A stretch of 64,000 bases of DNA, from positions 1,054,001-1,118,000 of the forward strand of contig NZ_CP132719.1 of NCBI RefSeq assembly GCF_030845995.1, given 5' to 3'. Of this stretch, positions 25,806 through 36,455 are shown piece by piece. A model generated the notes under the pieces. The model worked only from the letters and a program-made list of their open reading frames with translations. It had not been told where the DNA came from and made no database searches. The DNA comes from Geothrix sp. 21YS21S-4 (GTDB lineage: Bacteria > Acidobacteriota > Holophagae > Holophagales > Holophagaceae). The position numbers and the translations under genes were made by a program. Every line of letters starts with the position of its first letter. Position 1 is the stretch's first letter.

Positions 25806-26266
25806 TCGCGCTTCAGGCGCCCCCCGCGGAAACGGCCCCCGCTCCGGCAGCCCCGGTGCGCGCCCAGTACGGCTGGGGCTATTCGGGACCAGAGGGCGAG
25901 GGCGTCGGCACCCTCAGCCTCCTGATGGATCCGAGTTCGGGCCGGCTGGTGGCGGAACTCCACGGCCTCGGCGAGCGGCTGCTCCTCCTGGAAGGGGACC
26001 GGGCGGCGGGCTACCGCGTCCAGGTGCCGCGGCAGGGCCTGGATCAGCGCGCGGCCACCCTGGGCGCTTTGCCGGTGCCCTTTCTTCCGCAGCTGCCCAG
26101 CGTGGAGGCGCTGCTTCGTCTGCTCGGCACCGGCGAAGGGCCGGGCGTCTCGGTCCTGAAGAAGGACGCGCAGGGACCCCTCAAGCTCCACTGGCGGGGA
26201 AAGGACCTGCGGGGTCGCGAGGAGCAGGTGTGGCTCGAGCGGAAGCGATGGGAGGCTTCTCGCTGA
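25802..26266 (+). CDS. Small conserved-looking protein of unknown function, coupled to the TPR gene
   Basis: 154 residues from GTG 25802, which overlaps the TPR stop codon (GTGA). Not recognised. The first 25 residues are alanine- and proline-rich, then a mixed region with GTLSLLMDPSSGRLVAELHGLGERL and a basic end (KLHWRGKDLRG...ERKRWEASR). The pattern of alternating strands with DPSSGRLV suggests a beta-rich, outer-membrane-associated lipid- or protein-binding fold like the LolB group, but this is weak. It has no lipobox cysteine. It is last in the four-gene chain starting at the M28 peptidase. Confidence 0.6.
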   Translation: MIALQAPPAETAPAPAAPVRAQYGWGYSGPEGEGVGTLSLLMDPSSGRLVAELHGLGERLLLLEGDRAAGYRVQVPRQGLDQRAATLGALPVPFLPQLPSVEALLRLLGTGEGPGVSVLKKDAQGPLKLHWRGKDLRGREEQVWLERKRWEASR

Positions 26267-26325
26267 GGGGCATAAAAGCACCGGGTGCTCGATGGGTGAA
26301 GTGTAAAAAAACGAATAAAGACGCC

Positions 26326-26353
26326 TTGACGGAAGGAATCCGGCGGGTACCTT
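26326..26353 (+). promoter_or_regulatory. Strong-looking promoter facing a gene-free region
   Basis: TTGACG (26326-26331), 16-base spacer, TACCTT (26348-26353), preceded by an A-rich tract (26305-26320) resembling an UP element. Transcription would start near 26360. No convincing coding sequence follows for 500 bases on this strand. Confidence 0.45.
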
Positions 26354-26359
26354 GATGCC

Positions 26360-26740
26360 GAGGCTCCCATGATGATTTCGTTCCCATTCCTGAAGGCGAA
26401 AGCCTGGCTCCAGGTCTGGGTCGGCGTCCGTCCGCAGTCTCCTTGCCATTCCCTTTTCGGGGACCCGCGCGCTGGGCAATCCGCCCGCGCGTACGTCGAC
26501 GCTGCCGAGTGCGGAGCACCCGGTCCGGAGCCGCGGGGCGATGCCCCGATCCGGCGGACGCTCCGGCGGAATCGATGGTCCCCACCAATCTCCCCGTGCC
26601 CAGCCGGAAGAGCTCTCTTCCGCGGCTGGCTTTGATCCCAAGAGGCGGTCAGGAACCAAGTAACCCCCCGGTTCCGAGGGCTCCAAGGAAAGTCACCTTC
26701 AAAGCGGCGGAGGGAAGGCAGAGACGCCCTTCTCCGCCCC
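26360..26740 (+). ncRNA. Candidate structured non-coding RNA (unidentified)
   Basis: The gap 26267-26859 between the unknown protein and lepB contains no credible gene, but many stems: AGGC/GCCT with a GAAA loop (26394-26405), a 9-bp stem with AATCC loop (26468-26491), CGGGGC/GCCCCG (26534-26548), and CCAGCC-GGAAGA/TCTTCC-GGCTGG (26600-26629). A bulged 11-bp hairpin at 26706-26738 could end the transcript, though it lacks a T-tract. It does not match what I recall of tmRNA, RNase P RNA, 6S, SRP RNA or the common riboswitches. GC-rich DNA folds readily, so this remains a candidate. Confidence 0.35.
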
Positions 26741-26795
26741 TCTGCCTTCACGCCTGGGGGACGGGAACCCCGAGCTCTCCCTGACCGGCGAGATG

Positions 26796-26838
26796 CTTTT
26801 CTTGGTGTCTTCGCGCCTTGGTGGTGATCTTTGTCTTT
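26796..26838 (-). repeat. Short interspersed repeat, copy A
   Basis: On the minus strand this reads CACCACCAAGGCGCGAAG followed by ACACCAAGA, so the CACCAAG unit occurs in tandem. The same 20-base core recurs as an inverted pair at 47.5 kb. It lies between the candidate RNA and the 3' end of lepB. Confidence 0.6.
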
Positions 26839-26859
26839 TGATATCGGAATGAGCCGGAC

Positions 26860-27726
26860 CTATTCCGGGATCGTGCCCGTCCGCTCCCACCGGGTGCGCG
26901 TCAGGAAGTGGCGGGCGGCGTCGATGAAGTCCGCGGCCACGTCCGTGGGGCCGTCGGGCACGCGCCCGTTGTCGTTGTCGGTGTCGCCCTCGCGGAAGCT
27001 CCACCACACGATGAAGGGCCGGCCGCGGAGGTGGTCCAGGGGCAGGAAGCCCCAATAGCGGCTGTCCATGCTGTTGTCGCGGTTGTCGCCCATGGCGAAC
27101 AGGTGGCCGGGCGGGACCGTGACGGGCCCCAGGCTGTCCTTGAAGCTCTCCTGGATGAGGCTGTTCATGGCCTGCATCTGGTTGCGGTCCTGCAGCCCCA
27201 GCACGTCGGGATCCGCGTGGCGCCATAGGCCCATGGGCCGCTCCGCCTCGCCGGCGTAGCGCTGCGGCGGCCAGGGGCCGGGCGTCGGGCCTTCGGGGCT
27301 GCGCCCGAACTGATGCTCGAAGGGGCCCGTCACCTGCTTGCCGTTCACGTACAGCCGCTTGTTCCGCATCTCCACGGTGTCGCCGGGCAGGGCCACGCAG
27401 CGCTTCACGTAGTCCTGGTCGCGGTCGAGGGGGTAGCGGAAGACGATGATGTCGCCGCGCTTCACGCCGCGCATGGGGAAGAGAGCTTCCTCCCAGCCCC
27501 ACTGCGGCTGGGCGAAGATGAACTTGTTGGCCAGCAGGTGGTCCCCGATCATCAGCGTGTTGCGCATGGATGCCGACGGGATCTTGAACTGCTGGCCCAC
27601 GAAGGCCTTGAAGAACAGGATCAGGACCATCGCGAAGCACACCACTTCGAGGTTGTCCCGAATGGCGCCCTTGGCGGCGCCCGGCGGGAGGGCCGCTTCG
27701 GGCTTGTCGGCGGTCTCAGCGGCCAT
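26860..27726 (-). CDS. lepB: Signal peptidase I
   Basis: 288 residues. Cleaves signal peptides of exported proteins at the outer face of the inner membrane. One N-terminal membrane helix (about 28-45) is followed by the catalytic serine motif IPSASMRNTL, the general-base lysine in DYVKRCVALPGD, and the conserved box GDNRDNSMDSRYWG. A loop of about 60 residues (about 140-200, GPTPGPWPPQRY...) lies between the last two motifs and is longer than in E. coli. Same strand as the lipoprotein gene and tex, 21 bases after the former. Confidence 0.95.
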   Translation of the reverse strand: MAAETADKPEAALPPGAAKGAIRDNLEVVCFAMVLILFFKAFVGQQFKIPSASMRNTLMIGDHLLANKFIFAQPQWGWEEALFPMRGVKRGDIIVFRYPLDRDQDYVKRCVALPGDTVEMRNKRLYVNGKQVTGPFEHQFGRSPEGPTPGPWPPQRYAGEAERPMGLWRHADPDVLGLQDRNQMQAMNSLIQESFKDSLGPVTVPPGHLFAMGDNRDNSMDSRYWGFLPLDHLRGRPFIVWWSFREGDTDNDNGRVPDGPTDVAADFIDAARHFLTRTRWERTGTIPE

Positions 27727-27747
27727 GGAGCCTCCGGAAGGGATCGA

Positions 27748-28346
27748 TCACGGACGGGGGGCGGGGAAATCGACGAAGCCCCGGCCCACCAGGCGGTTGA
27801 CGGCCACCCAGGCTCCGCCGCGCTCCTCCAGGGTCTCCACCTCGCCGAGGTTGGGCAGGTAGAGGGTGCGGCGCTGGGGTGCCCGCGGGGAAGTGGCTTC
27901 CACCCACACGCCGACCGAAGGGGAGGTCTCGGGAAGGATGGCCGCGCCTTCCCACGCCCCGCGTCCGATCACGCGGAAGCTCGTGCCGCGATCTTCCCAG
28001 GCGGCGACGGCGGGGAATCCCTCCGGCAGGATCCGCGCGGCCGGCCGGCCATCGGCCAGCAGGGCCACGCCGCCCGCCTGGTGGCGGACGAAGATCTCCA
28101 TCTGGCCGCGGGGGCTGCTGAGGGTGAGCTGCACCGTCCGGGCGGCGGCGCCCGGCGCGAGGGCGGCCTTCGCCACCCGCACCTGCAGCCGCTCCTGGGT
28201 CCGCTGAGGGAAGGGCAGGGTCGGATCCTCGTAGGCGAGGGTCAGGCCCTCTTCCCAGGGTGCGAACACGGGCGCCGCGGTCCGGGGCTGGCAGCCGAGG
28301 GCGCCGAGGAGGACCGCGATCGCCGCGACGGCGACGCCGCGGCCCA

Positions 28347-28347
<1 letters not shown>
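27748..28347 (-). CDS. Probable lipoprotein of unknown function
   Basis: 199 residues with a lipoprotein signal peptide: AAIAVLLGALGC, the cysteine at residue 19. The mature part is small, beta-rich-looking and not recognised; FPQRTQERLQVRVAKAAL and YLPNLGEVETLEE suggest strands. Its ATG overlaps the stop of tex by one base (TGATG), and lepB follows 21 bases later, so it sits in a tex-lipoprotein-lepB operon. Confidence 0.7.
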
Positions 28348-30851
<2,504 letters not shown>

Positions 30852-30907
30852 ACTTGCTCCTTGCGATCTTTCCCGAAGGGAACTGCGATCATATCAAGGA
30901 CCCGGCC

Positions 30908-32251
30908 CTACCGCTCGGTCAGCCCCAGGGTGCGGTCCAGGAGATCCTTCAATTCACCGTCGAAATCCACCGGGAGCTTTACGACATGAGTGACGCCCGC
31001 GGCTTTTGCCGATAGCAGCGCCCGCACGTCCGGCGATCGCATGAACTGGAAGATGGGCACGCCCTCCATCCTCCCCATCTTTCTCAGGCGCAGCGCGACT
31101 TCCGTTCCCGAGAGGGGACCGATCTGCTGGTCCAGGAAGATCGCGTCGATGTGGGCCTTCTTGGACATTTCCAGCGCGTGGACCAGGGTCCGGGCCTCGA
31201 AGAAGCAGCAGTACCCGCCCCCCTGGAGGGTGCAGATGAAGGTGCTGCGGTCGAGGTCGTCCGGCATGATGACGAGGAAGTGCCTGCCCCGCCGCCGAAG
31301 CCGGATCCGGCGGTCCTCGGCGGCCGCGTCCCGCTCCTCCGGGGTCTGGCAGGCGGAATCTTCGACCATCTCCTCGAAGCCCTCGTCCAGGGGCTCGTTT
31401 TCCGCTTGATCGGAAGGTTCCTCGTTGGGGCCATCGGAAGGCTCCTCCTCGGGCGGCTCCTCTTCCGCGGCCCCCCGCCTCCGCCGGGAAGGGAAGGCCC
31501 GCCCGAAGGTCGGGAGTCGGCGCAGCATGAACTTCTGGAGGTGGTTCTGGTCGGAGCTGCCCATGCCTTCGAGGCGGATGCCCACGAGGACGGGTCCGCC
31601 CTGCGTCGAATGGCAGAAGCGCACCTCGCCCGCGCATTCGAGGGTGGGCAGATGGGGCAGGTTCAGGATGCGGACGACCTGGAGCGCCTGCCCGGGCTGG
31701 AACAGGTCGGCATGGGGGGCGAGGCGCTTGTTGCCCTGGATCTGCATGACGCGCTCCATGCGCATGCAGAGGCCCTCCATGCTGAGGTTCAGCAGGCGCC
31801 CCGACGCCGCCACCCCCTCCAGGAGGCCTTCGAAAAGGGCGGCGCTGGCTTTTTCCCGCGAGCCGATGCGGGTCCGCATGGCTCCGCGGCGGTCGGCGAA
31901 TCGGATGGCGCGCGGCAGCCGGAAGATGCTTTCCATGTAGCGGCCCCGGTCCAGATAGGTGACCTCCGCGCGGAACCGCATGCCCGCCAGGGGGAAATGC
32001 AGGTCGATGGTTTCCCCGGCGTTCAATCGCGGGACCTGGTGCGGGAAGCTCAGCGAAAAGGTGAAGTCCTGGTCGTTGACCAGCTCCACCCGGGCCCCCA
32101 GGCAGAGGGGCGGCTCCGACCGCATGTGGAGGTGCACGAGGGTGCGGAGACGGGCCAGCTCTTCCAGGTAGGCCAGGATCTGCTGCACGTCGGCCTGCGC
32201 CGGTTCCCGGTCCGTGGAGTCGCCTTTTTTGAGTCCGAGCCGCTTCAGCAT
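30908..32251 (-). CDS. PilZ-domain protein joined by an acidic linker to a receiver-like domain
   Basis: 447 residues. N-terminal half: a YcgR-like/PilZ region with ADRRGAMRTRI (about 125, RxxxR-type basic motif) and LLNLSMEGLCM. Residues about 250-310 are a Glu/Asp-rich linker. The C-terminal 125 residues look like a response-regulator receiver: acidic IMPDDLD, the phospho-acceptor position in AIFLDQQ, and the lysine in VVKLPVDF. The domain order PilZ then REC is the reverse of most REC-output proteins. It could tie c-di-GMP to phosphorylation; the partner kinase is unknown. Encoded upstream of tex, 57 bases away. Confidence 0.8.
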   Translation of the reverse strand: MLKRLGLKKGDSTDREPAQADVQQILAYLEELARLRTLVHLHMRSEPPLCLGARVELVNDQDFTFSLSFPHQVPRLNAGETIDLHFPLAGMRFRAEVTYLDRGRYMESIFRLPRAIRFADRRGAMRTRIGSREKASAALFEGLLEGVAASGRLLNLSMEGLCMRMERVMQIQGNKRLAPHADLFQPGQALQVVRILNLPHLPTLECAGEVRFCHSTQGGPVLVGIRLEGMGSSDQNHLQKFMLRRLPTFGRAFPSRRRRGAAEEEPPEEEPSDGPNEEPSDQAENEPLDEGFEEMVEDSACQTPEERDAAAEDRRIRLRRRGRHFLVIMPDDLDRSTFICTLQGGGYCCFFEARTLVHALEMSKKAHIDAIFLDQQIGPLSGTEVALRLRKMGRMEGVPIFQFMRSPDVRALLSAKAAGVTHVVKLPVDFDGELKDLLDRTLGLTER

Positions 32252-32324
32252 CGCGTTTTCCCGAGGGTTGAGACCCTAATCGGGGCGGCTTGGAAAAAAC
32301 TGAAGCGGCTTTTTGGTTCCTAGT

Positions 32325-33338
32325 TCATGGTCTCACTGTGACTTTTCTGCGCGCGCCAGCCGGGGGCACCTCCAGGGCCCGCAGGGCGCGCTTCCAGTGC
32401 GCGGCGTCGAGTTCCGTGCCGATGACGACGGCGGCACAGGAAGGTGCCGATCCGTCCGCCCGCAGGGGCAGGGGGGAGATCTCCAGGCGCCCGTCGGCGA
32501 GTTGGAAGGCCCAGCGGTCGCTGCCGTCGTTCCGCGCGGCCCAGCCCGCGAAGGCGCACACGCCCTTGGCCCGCAGCAACTCGCCGTGTGCGGGTGGTGC
32601 GAGGAGGAGGGCCTCCAGGGCGGCGGGATCCACCGGATGGTCCCAGGCCGTTGTGAAGGATCGCGCCGCGGCGAAGCTCGGGCCCGCGGTCGCCTCCCAT
32701 CCTTCCGGCACGGGCCGCAGGTCGCCGCGCCAGGGATCGGGGCTGTCCGTGGGCGCCACCCCGTTCCGCGTCAGGACCAGCGGGATGTGCCGGAAGGCGG
32801 ACCGCAGGTCGCCCTCCCACGCCACCGCCGCTGACGGGTCCACATCGCCCTTGCTGAGATGGAGGAGGCTCGCCAGGGCCACCTGCCGGCGGAGGAGGGG
32901 CCGGGTGCGGAGGTGATCCACGGGCCCGAGGCAGGAGACCACCGTCAGCAACCCCGCGAGGCGCAGGCGCCCCGCGAGCTCCGGCTCCTGCTCCAGATCC
33001 ACGAGGTCCGTGGGATCGGCGAGGCCGGTGGTCTCCAGGACGACGCGTTCCGGCCGCTGACCCTCCGGCTGGTCGCACCAGGCCTTCAGGGTGGCGACCA
33101 CGTCGTCCCGCAGGCTGCAGCACACGCACCCGTTGACGAGGTTCTCCACGCCGGCCAGTTCGGGGCGCTCCGCGTCCACCAGGGCGCCGTCCACGCTCAC
33201 CGCGCCGAATTCGTTGATGAGCACCGCGACCCGGCGCCCCGCGGCCACCTCGGCCTTGAGCAGCCGGTTCACGGCGGTGGTCTTTCCCGCGCCCAGGGGG
33301 CCGGTGACGATCAGGACTTCGAGAGCGCGGTGGGACAT
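32325..33338 (-). CDS. CobW/COG0523-family metal-chaperone GTPase
   Basis: 337 residues: Walker A GPLGAGKTT, the family's metal-binding GCVCCS motif (about 69), ETTGLADP (switch II), SKGD as the G4 variant, and a CobW C-terminal domain from about 240 (CAFAGWAARN). COG0523 proteins deliver zinc or cobalt to client enzymes. No zinc-regulated neighbour, Zur box or cobalamin gene is in view, so its metal is not predictable. Divergent from waaA, 45 bases apart. Confidence 0.85.
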   Translation of the reverse strand: MSHRALEVLIVTGPLGAGKTTAVNRLLKAEVAAGRRVAVLINEFGAVSVDGALVDAERPELAGVENLVNGCVCCSLRDDVVATLKAWCDQPEGQRPERVVLETTGLADPTDLVDLEQEPELAGRLRLAGLLTVVSCLGPVDHLRTRPLLRRQVALASLLHLSKGDVDPSAAVAWEGDLRSAFRHIPLVLTRNGVAPTDSPDPWRGDLRPVPEGWEATAGPSFAAARSFTTAWDHPVDPAALEALLLAPPAHGELLRAKGVCAFAGWAARNDGSDRWAFQLADGRLEISPLPLRADGSAPSCAAVVIGTELDAAHWKRALRALEVPPAGARRKVTVRP

Positions 33339-33383
33339 CTCTCCATGATGCCGCCGGCCGGGGATTCATGAGAGCGTGGATCG

Positions 33384-34643
33384 GTGGATTCCCTCGACTT
33401 CAGCTACCGGGCCGCGGTCTCCCTGGCGGGCGCCGTTGCCCGTTCCTGCGCCCGCGGCGTGCCCGAGGGCTGGCGGGTGCGGCTGGAGGCGTGGGTCCCG
33501 GATCTTCCCGCGCACCGCTGGATCTGGCTGCACGCCGTGAGCGTGGGCGAACTGCTGCTGGCGGAGGGCCTGGTGGCCCGGCTGCGCAGCGCGGGGCACC
33601 GCCTGCACCTGAGCACGGGCACCCCCGCGGGTCTCGCCCTGCTGGCCCAGCGCCTTCCGGGTTGGGATGCGGGAACGGGCCTCGTCACCGGCGGGGCCTT
33701 TCCTCTGGACGATCCGGCGGGCCTGGAGCCCTTCCTGGCCCATCTGCCGGGAGCCTTCGTGGCCCTCGAAACCGAGCTGTGGCCGGGCCTCCTCCAGGCC
33801 CTGGAGGCGCGCGGGATTCCGCGGCTGGTGGTGAACGGCCGGCTGACGGAGAAATCCCTGGATCGGGGCGGAGCGTGGCTCCGACGGGCCGCGTCGCGCC
33901 TCACCCTGGTGGCCGCCCGGGACGAGTCCAGCGCCGCCGCCTTCCGCCGCCTGGGGGCGCCGGAGGTGCACTTGGGCGGGAACCTCAAAGCCGACCTGCC
34001 TCCTCCGCGTGCCCTCCATGGCGGGTGGGCGGCCCTCCGCGCGGCCTGGGCGGCCGATCCCGTGGTGGTGGCGGGGAATACGGTGGAAGGCGAAGAGGCC
34101 CTGGTTCTTGATGCCTGGGCGGCGGCCCGCCGGGAACTCCCCGGCCTGCGGCTCATCCTGGCGCCGCGGCAGCCCCGGCGCTTCGACGCCGCCGCGGACC
34201 TGCTGGCGGCCCGCGGGCTGGCCTTCCGTCGGGCCTCCGCGCCCTGGTCCGCCGAGGGATGGGCCGACACGGACGTTCTCCTCCTCGATACGCTCGGCGA
34301 TCTGTCCGCGGCCTATGCGGAAGGGACCGTGGCGCTGGTGGCGGGCGGGTGGAACGCGGGGGGAGGGCACAATCCCCTGGAGCCCGTCCGGGCGGGGGTT
34401 CCCACCTTGGTGGGGCCGGGTTTTGCCAATTTCGAGGACCTGGTTCCTCCCCTGGCGGAGGCCGGTCTCGTGGAGATCGCGGCGGTTCCGGACCTCTCTG
34501 TACGCGTGAGGGAGGCGTTGACGGGAGCGCCCCTCCGGCCCCGGGGACCCGGGACCCTGCCGGAAGCCCTGCGGGGGACCCTGGACCGGACCCTGGGCCT
34601 CATCGCGCCCCATCTTCCCCCGTCAGAATCCCCGTTACACTGA
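33384..34643 (+). CDS. waaA: 3-deoxy-D-manno-octulosonic acid transferase (Kdo transferase)
   Basis: 419 residues from GTG 33384. It adds Kdo to lipid A precursor on the cytoplasmic face, which implies this organism makes LPS. Visible: an N-terminal membrane-associated start, HAVSVGEL near 52, VALETELWP (about 127), VNGRLTEKS, and the C-terminal GT-B half with NPLEPVRAGVPTLVGP. Divergent from the CobW gene and only 6 bases upstream of the receiver-ATPase gene. A TACACT hexamer (34636-34641) at its end may serve that gene. Confidence 0.92.
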   Translation: MDSLDFSYRAAVSLAGAVARSCARGVPEGWRVRLEAWVPDLPAHRWIWLHAVSVGELLLAEGLVARLRSAGHRLHLSTGTPAGLALLAQRLPGWDAGTGLVTGGAFPLDDPAGLEPFLAHLPGAFVALETELWPGLLQALEARGIPRLVVNGRLTEKSLDRGGAWLRRAASRLTLVAARDESSAAAFRRLGAPEVHLGGNLKADLPPPRALHGGWAALRAAWAADPVVVAGNTVEGEEALVLDAWAAARRELPGLRLILAPRQPRRFDAAADLLAARGLAFRRASAPWSAEGWADTDVLLLDTLGDLSAAYAEGTVALVAGGWNAGGGHNPLEPVRAGVPTLVGPGFANFEDLVPPLAEAGLVEIAAVPDLSVRVREALTGAPLRPRGPGTLPEALRGTLDRTLGLIAPHLPPSESPLH

Positions 34644-34649
34644 GCGCCC

Positions 34650-35561
34650 ATGCCCCGCCGCGGAACGCACATCCTCCTGATCGACGACGACCCCGATGTA
34701 CTGGACATGGTGCAGACCGCCCTCGCCCATTACGGGATCGAGGTGCACGCCTATCCGGACGCGGCCCAGGCGGTGGACTTCCTGCAGACGCCCGGCGTGC
34801 CGGACTTCGACCTGGTGATCAGCGACATCAACATGGAAGGGCTGGACGGGTTCGACGTCATCCACAAGGTGAAGGCCACGCGGCCCCACCTGCCGGTGGT
34901 CCTCATGACCGGCCAGTCGTCGGTGGACTACGCCATTAAGGCCCTGCGGATGGGCGCCTCCAACCTGTTCATGAAGCCCCTCGCCATCCGCGACCTGGTG
35001 CAGAGCGTGTTCCACCTCGTGGACCTGCACCGCGACCTGCGCAAGGCGGACCACGGCCTCCGGGGGCTGGTGAACGAGCGGCGGCACTTCCTGTGCCGGT
35101 CCGACGAACTGGAAGTGGCCAGCCTGATGCACCACCTCACGGATCGCCTGGTGCCCATGGGCTTCGCATCGTCGAGCAACCTCGACGTGATCACCATGGC
35201 CTTCCATGAGGCCCTCGTGAACGCCCTGGAGCACGGCAACCTGGAGCTGGATTCCAGCCTCAAGACCGACCTCTTCGCGACGGAAGACGCCTACTCCGCG
35301 CTCCGGACCACGCGGATGGGCGATCCCGTCTACGCCGCGCGCCTGATCGAAGTGCGGACGGCGATGGACACCGAGCGCTTCGAGCTGGAGATCGGGGACG
35401 AAGGCAAGGGTTTCGATACCACCCGGATTCCCGCGCTTCCCCCGGATTCCGACATGGCCTCCCACTGCGGCCGCGGCCTGCCCCTGATCTTCCTCGTGAT
35501 GGACGAAGTCCACTTCAACGACAAGGGCAACCGGATCCGGCTGGTGCTGCGGCGGAAATAG
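34650..35561 (+). CDS. Response regulator with C-terminal RsbW-like (anti-sigma) ATPase
   Basis: 303 residues. Residues 1-120 are a complete receiver domain: IDDDPDV, phospho-acceptor in ISDINMEG, LMTGQSS and FMKPLA. Residues about 170-300 are an HATPase_c_2 domain: FHEALVNALEHGNLE (N box), GDEGKGFD (G1) and CGRGLPLI (G2), but there is no His-containing dimerisation domain. This is not a histidine kinase: the ATPase resembles anti-sigma kinases of the RsbW/SpoIIAB type. Phosphorylation of the receiver probably controls an anti-sigma or partner-switching activity. No sigma factor or anti-anti-sigma is in view. Confidence 0.87.
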   Translation: MPRRGTHILLIDDDPDVLDMVQTALAHYGIEVHAYPDAAQAVDFLQTPGVPDFDLVISDINMEGLDGFDVIHKVKATRPHLPVVLMTGQSSVDYAIKALRMGASNLFMKPLAIRDLVQSVFHLVDLHRDLRKADHGLRGLVNERRHFLCRSDELEVASLMHHLTDRLVPMGFASSSNLDVITMAFHEALVNALEHGNLELDSSLKTDLFATEDAYSALRTTRMGDPVYAARLIEVRTAMDTERFELEIGDEGKGFDTTRIPALPPDSDMASHCGRGLPLIFLVMDEVHFNDKGNRIRLVLRRK

Positions 35562-35574
35562 CGTTTACCCCAAA

Positions 35575-35605
35575 GGAAAAGCGCCGGCGGGGCCGGCGCT
35601 TTTCC
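35575..35605. terminator. Strong bidirectional terminator
   Basis: A perfect 14-bp stem (35575-35588 with 35592-35605, arm GGAAAAGCGCCGGC) and a GGG loop, located between the receiver-ATPase gene (plus) and trxA (minus). Confidence 0.88.
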
Positions 35606-35622
35606 GTGAGTGGGGAGATGGC

Positions 35623-35943
35623 TTAGAACGCGCTTTCCACGAAGGCCTTGAGCTGGGGCTTCGGCTGGCCGCCCACGAGCTTGTTCACGGGCTTGCCGTC
35701 CTTGAACACGATCAGGGTGGGGATGCTCATGATCCCGAACTGGCCCGCGACCTGGGGGTTCTCGTCGACGTTCATCTTGACGAATTTGGCCTGGCCCTTC
35801 ATCTCGCCCGCCAGTTCGTCGAGGACGGGGGCGATCATCTTGCAGGGGCCGCACCAGGGCGCCCAGAAATCCACCAGGGTGACGCCCTGGGAGACGGCCT
35901 GGGGGAATTCGGCGTCGGTGATGTGCGCCACGAGGTCGGACAT
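35623..35943 (-). CDS. trxA: Thioredoxin
   Basis: 106 residues from ATG 35943, with AAAGGAG 7 bases upstream; an in-frame codon at 36003 lacks an RBS. Disulfide reductase with the active site FWAPWCGPCKM and the cis-proline in SIPTLIVFKDG. Encoded downstream of the cNMP-binding protein on the same strand (17 bases), with a terminator after it. Confidence 0.97.
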   Translation of the reverse strand: MSDLVAHITDAEFPQAVSQGVTLVDFWAPWCGPCKMIAPVLDELAGEMKGQAKFVKMNVDENPQVAGQFGIMSIPTLIVFKDGKPVNKLVGGQPKPQLKAFVESAF

Positions 35944-35960
35944 GGGAACTCCTTTCAAGT

Positions 35961-36455
35961 TCAGGGGAGGGGGGACGGGCCGGCGGGGTTGGCGCCGCCC
36001 CATTGTGCGATGGTGAAGACGCTCATGTAGCGCTCGTTGGTTTCCCGCAGGCGCTGCGCGAGCACCTCGCAGAGGGCGGAGAGGAGCTTGAGGGCGATCC
36101 CGTGCTCGGCCTCGATGAGCGCCTGGAGGGCGCCGAGGGGGACGAAGAACAGGTCGGAGGGTTCGTTCGCGATGGCGTCCGCCGCCCGCGCGCCCAGGTC
36201 GATGAGGGCCATCTCGCCAAAGTAGGCCGGGGCTTCCAGGATCGCCAGGGCCTCTTCACCGGTGACGCTGCGCTTGGAGATGCGCACCGACCCGCTGAGC
36301 ACGATGAACAGCCCGTCGCCGGGGTCGCCCTCCCGGAAGATCACCTCGCCCGCGATCACGCTCCGGACCCGGCCGATCATCAGGATCTGGGCGCGCTCCG
36401 GCTCGTCCAGGTTCCTGAACAGGGGCGACTGGGTCAGGAAGAGGGTGTCGATCAA
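35961..36455 (-). CDS. Cyclic nucleotide-binding domain protein without an output domain
   Basis: 164 residues. A single cNMP-binding domain (about 12-130): VIFREGDPGDGLFIVLSGSVRI and FGEMALID, with the usual arginine replaced in LGARAADAI. There is no DNA-binding helix-turn-helix, so it is not a CRP/FNR regulator. It probably senses a nucleotide or serves as an allosteric subunit. The TTG start overlaps the TGA of the preceding ribB gene (TTGA), so translation is coupled and the non-ATG start is supported. Confidence 0.8.
   Translation of the reverse strand: MIDTLFLTQSPLFRNLDEPERAQILMIGRVRSVIAGEVIFREGDPGDGLFIVLSGSVRISKRSVTGEEALAILEAPAYFGEMALIDLGARAADAIANEPSDLFFVPLGALQALIEAEHGIALKLLSALCEVLAQRLRETNERYMSVFTIAQWGGANPAGPSPLP

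Noticed and set aside
26369-26635. Possible 88-residue plus-strand protein in the 26.3-26.8 kb gap
   Set aside because: Odd composition (Pro, Arg, Trp), no RBS and no domain; the gap looks more like structured RNA.
35961-36455. CRP-type regulator as the reader of the 61.88 kb palindrome
   Set aside because: The protein is a single cNMP domain without a helix-turn-helix.
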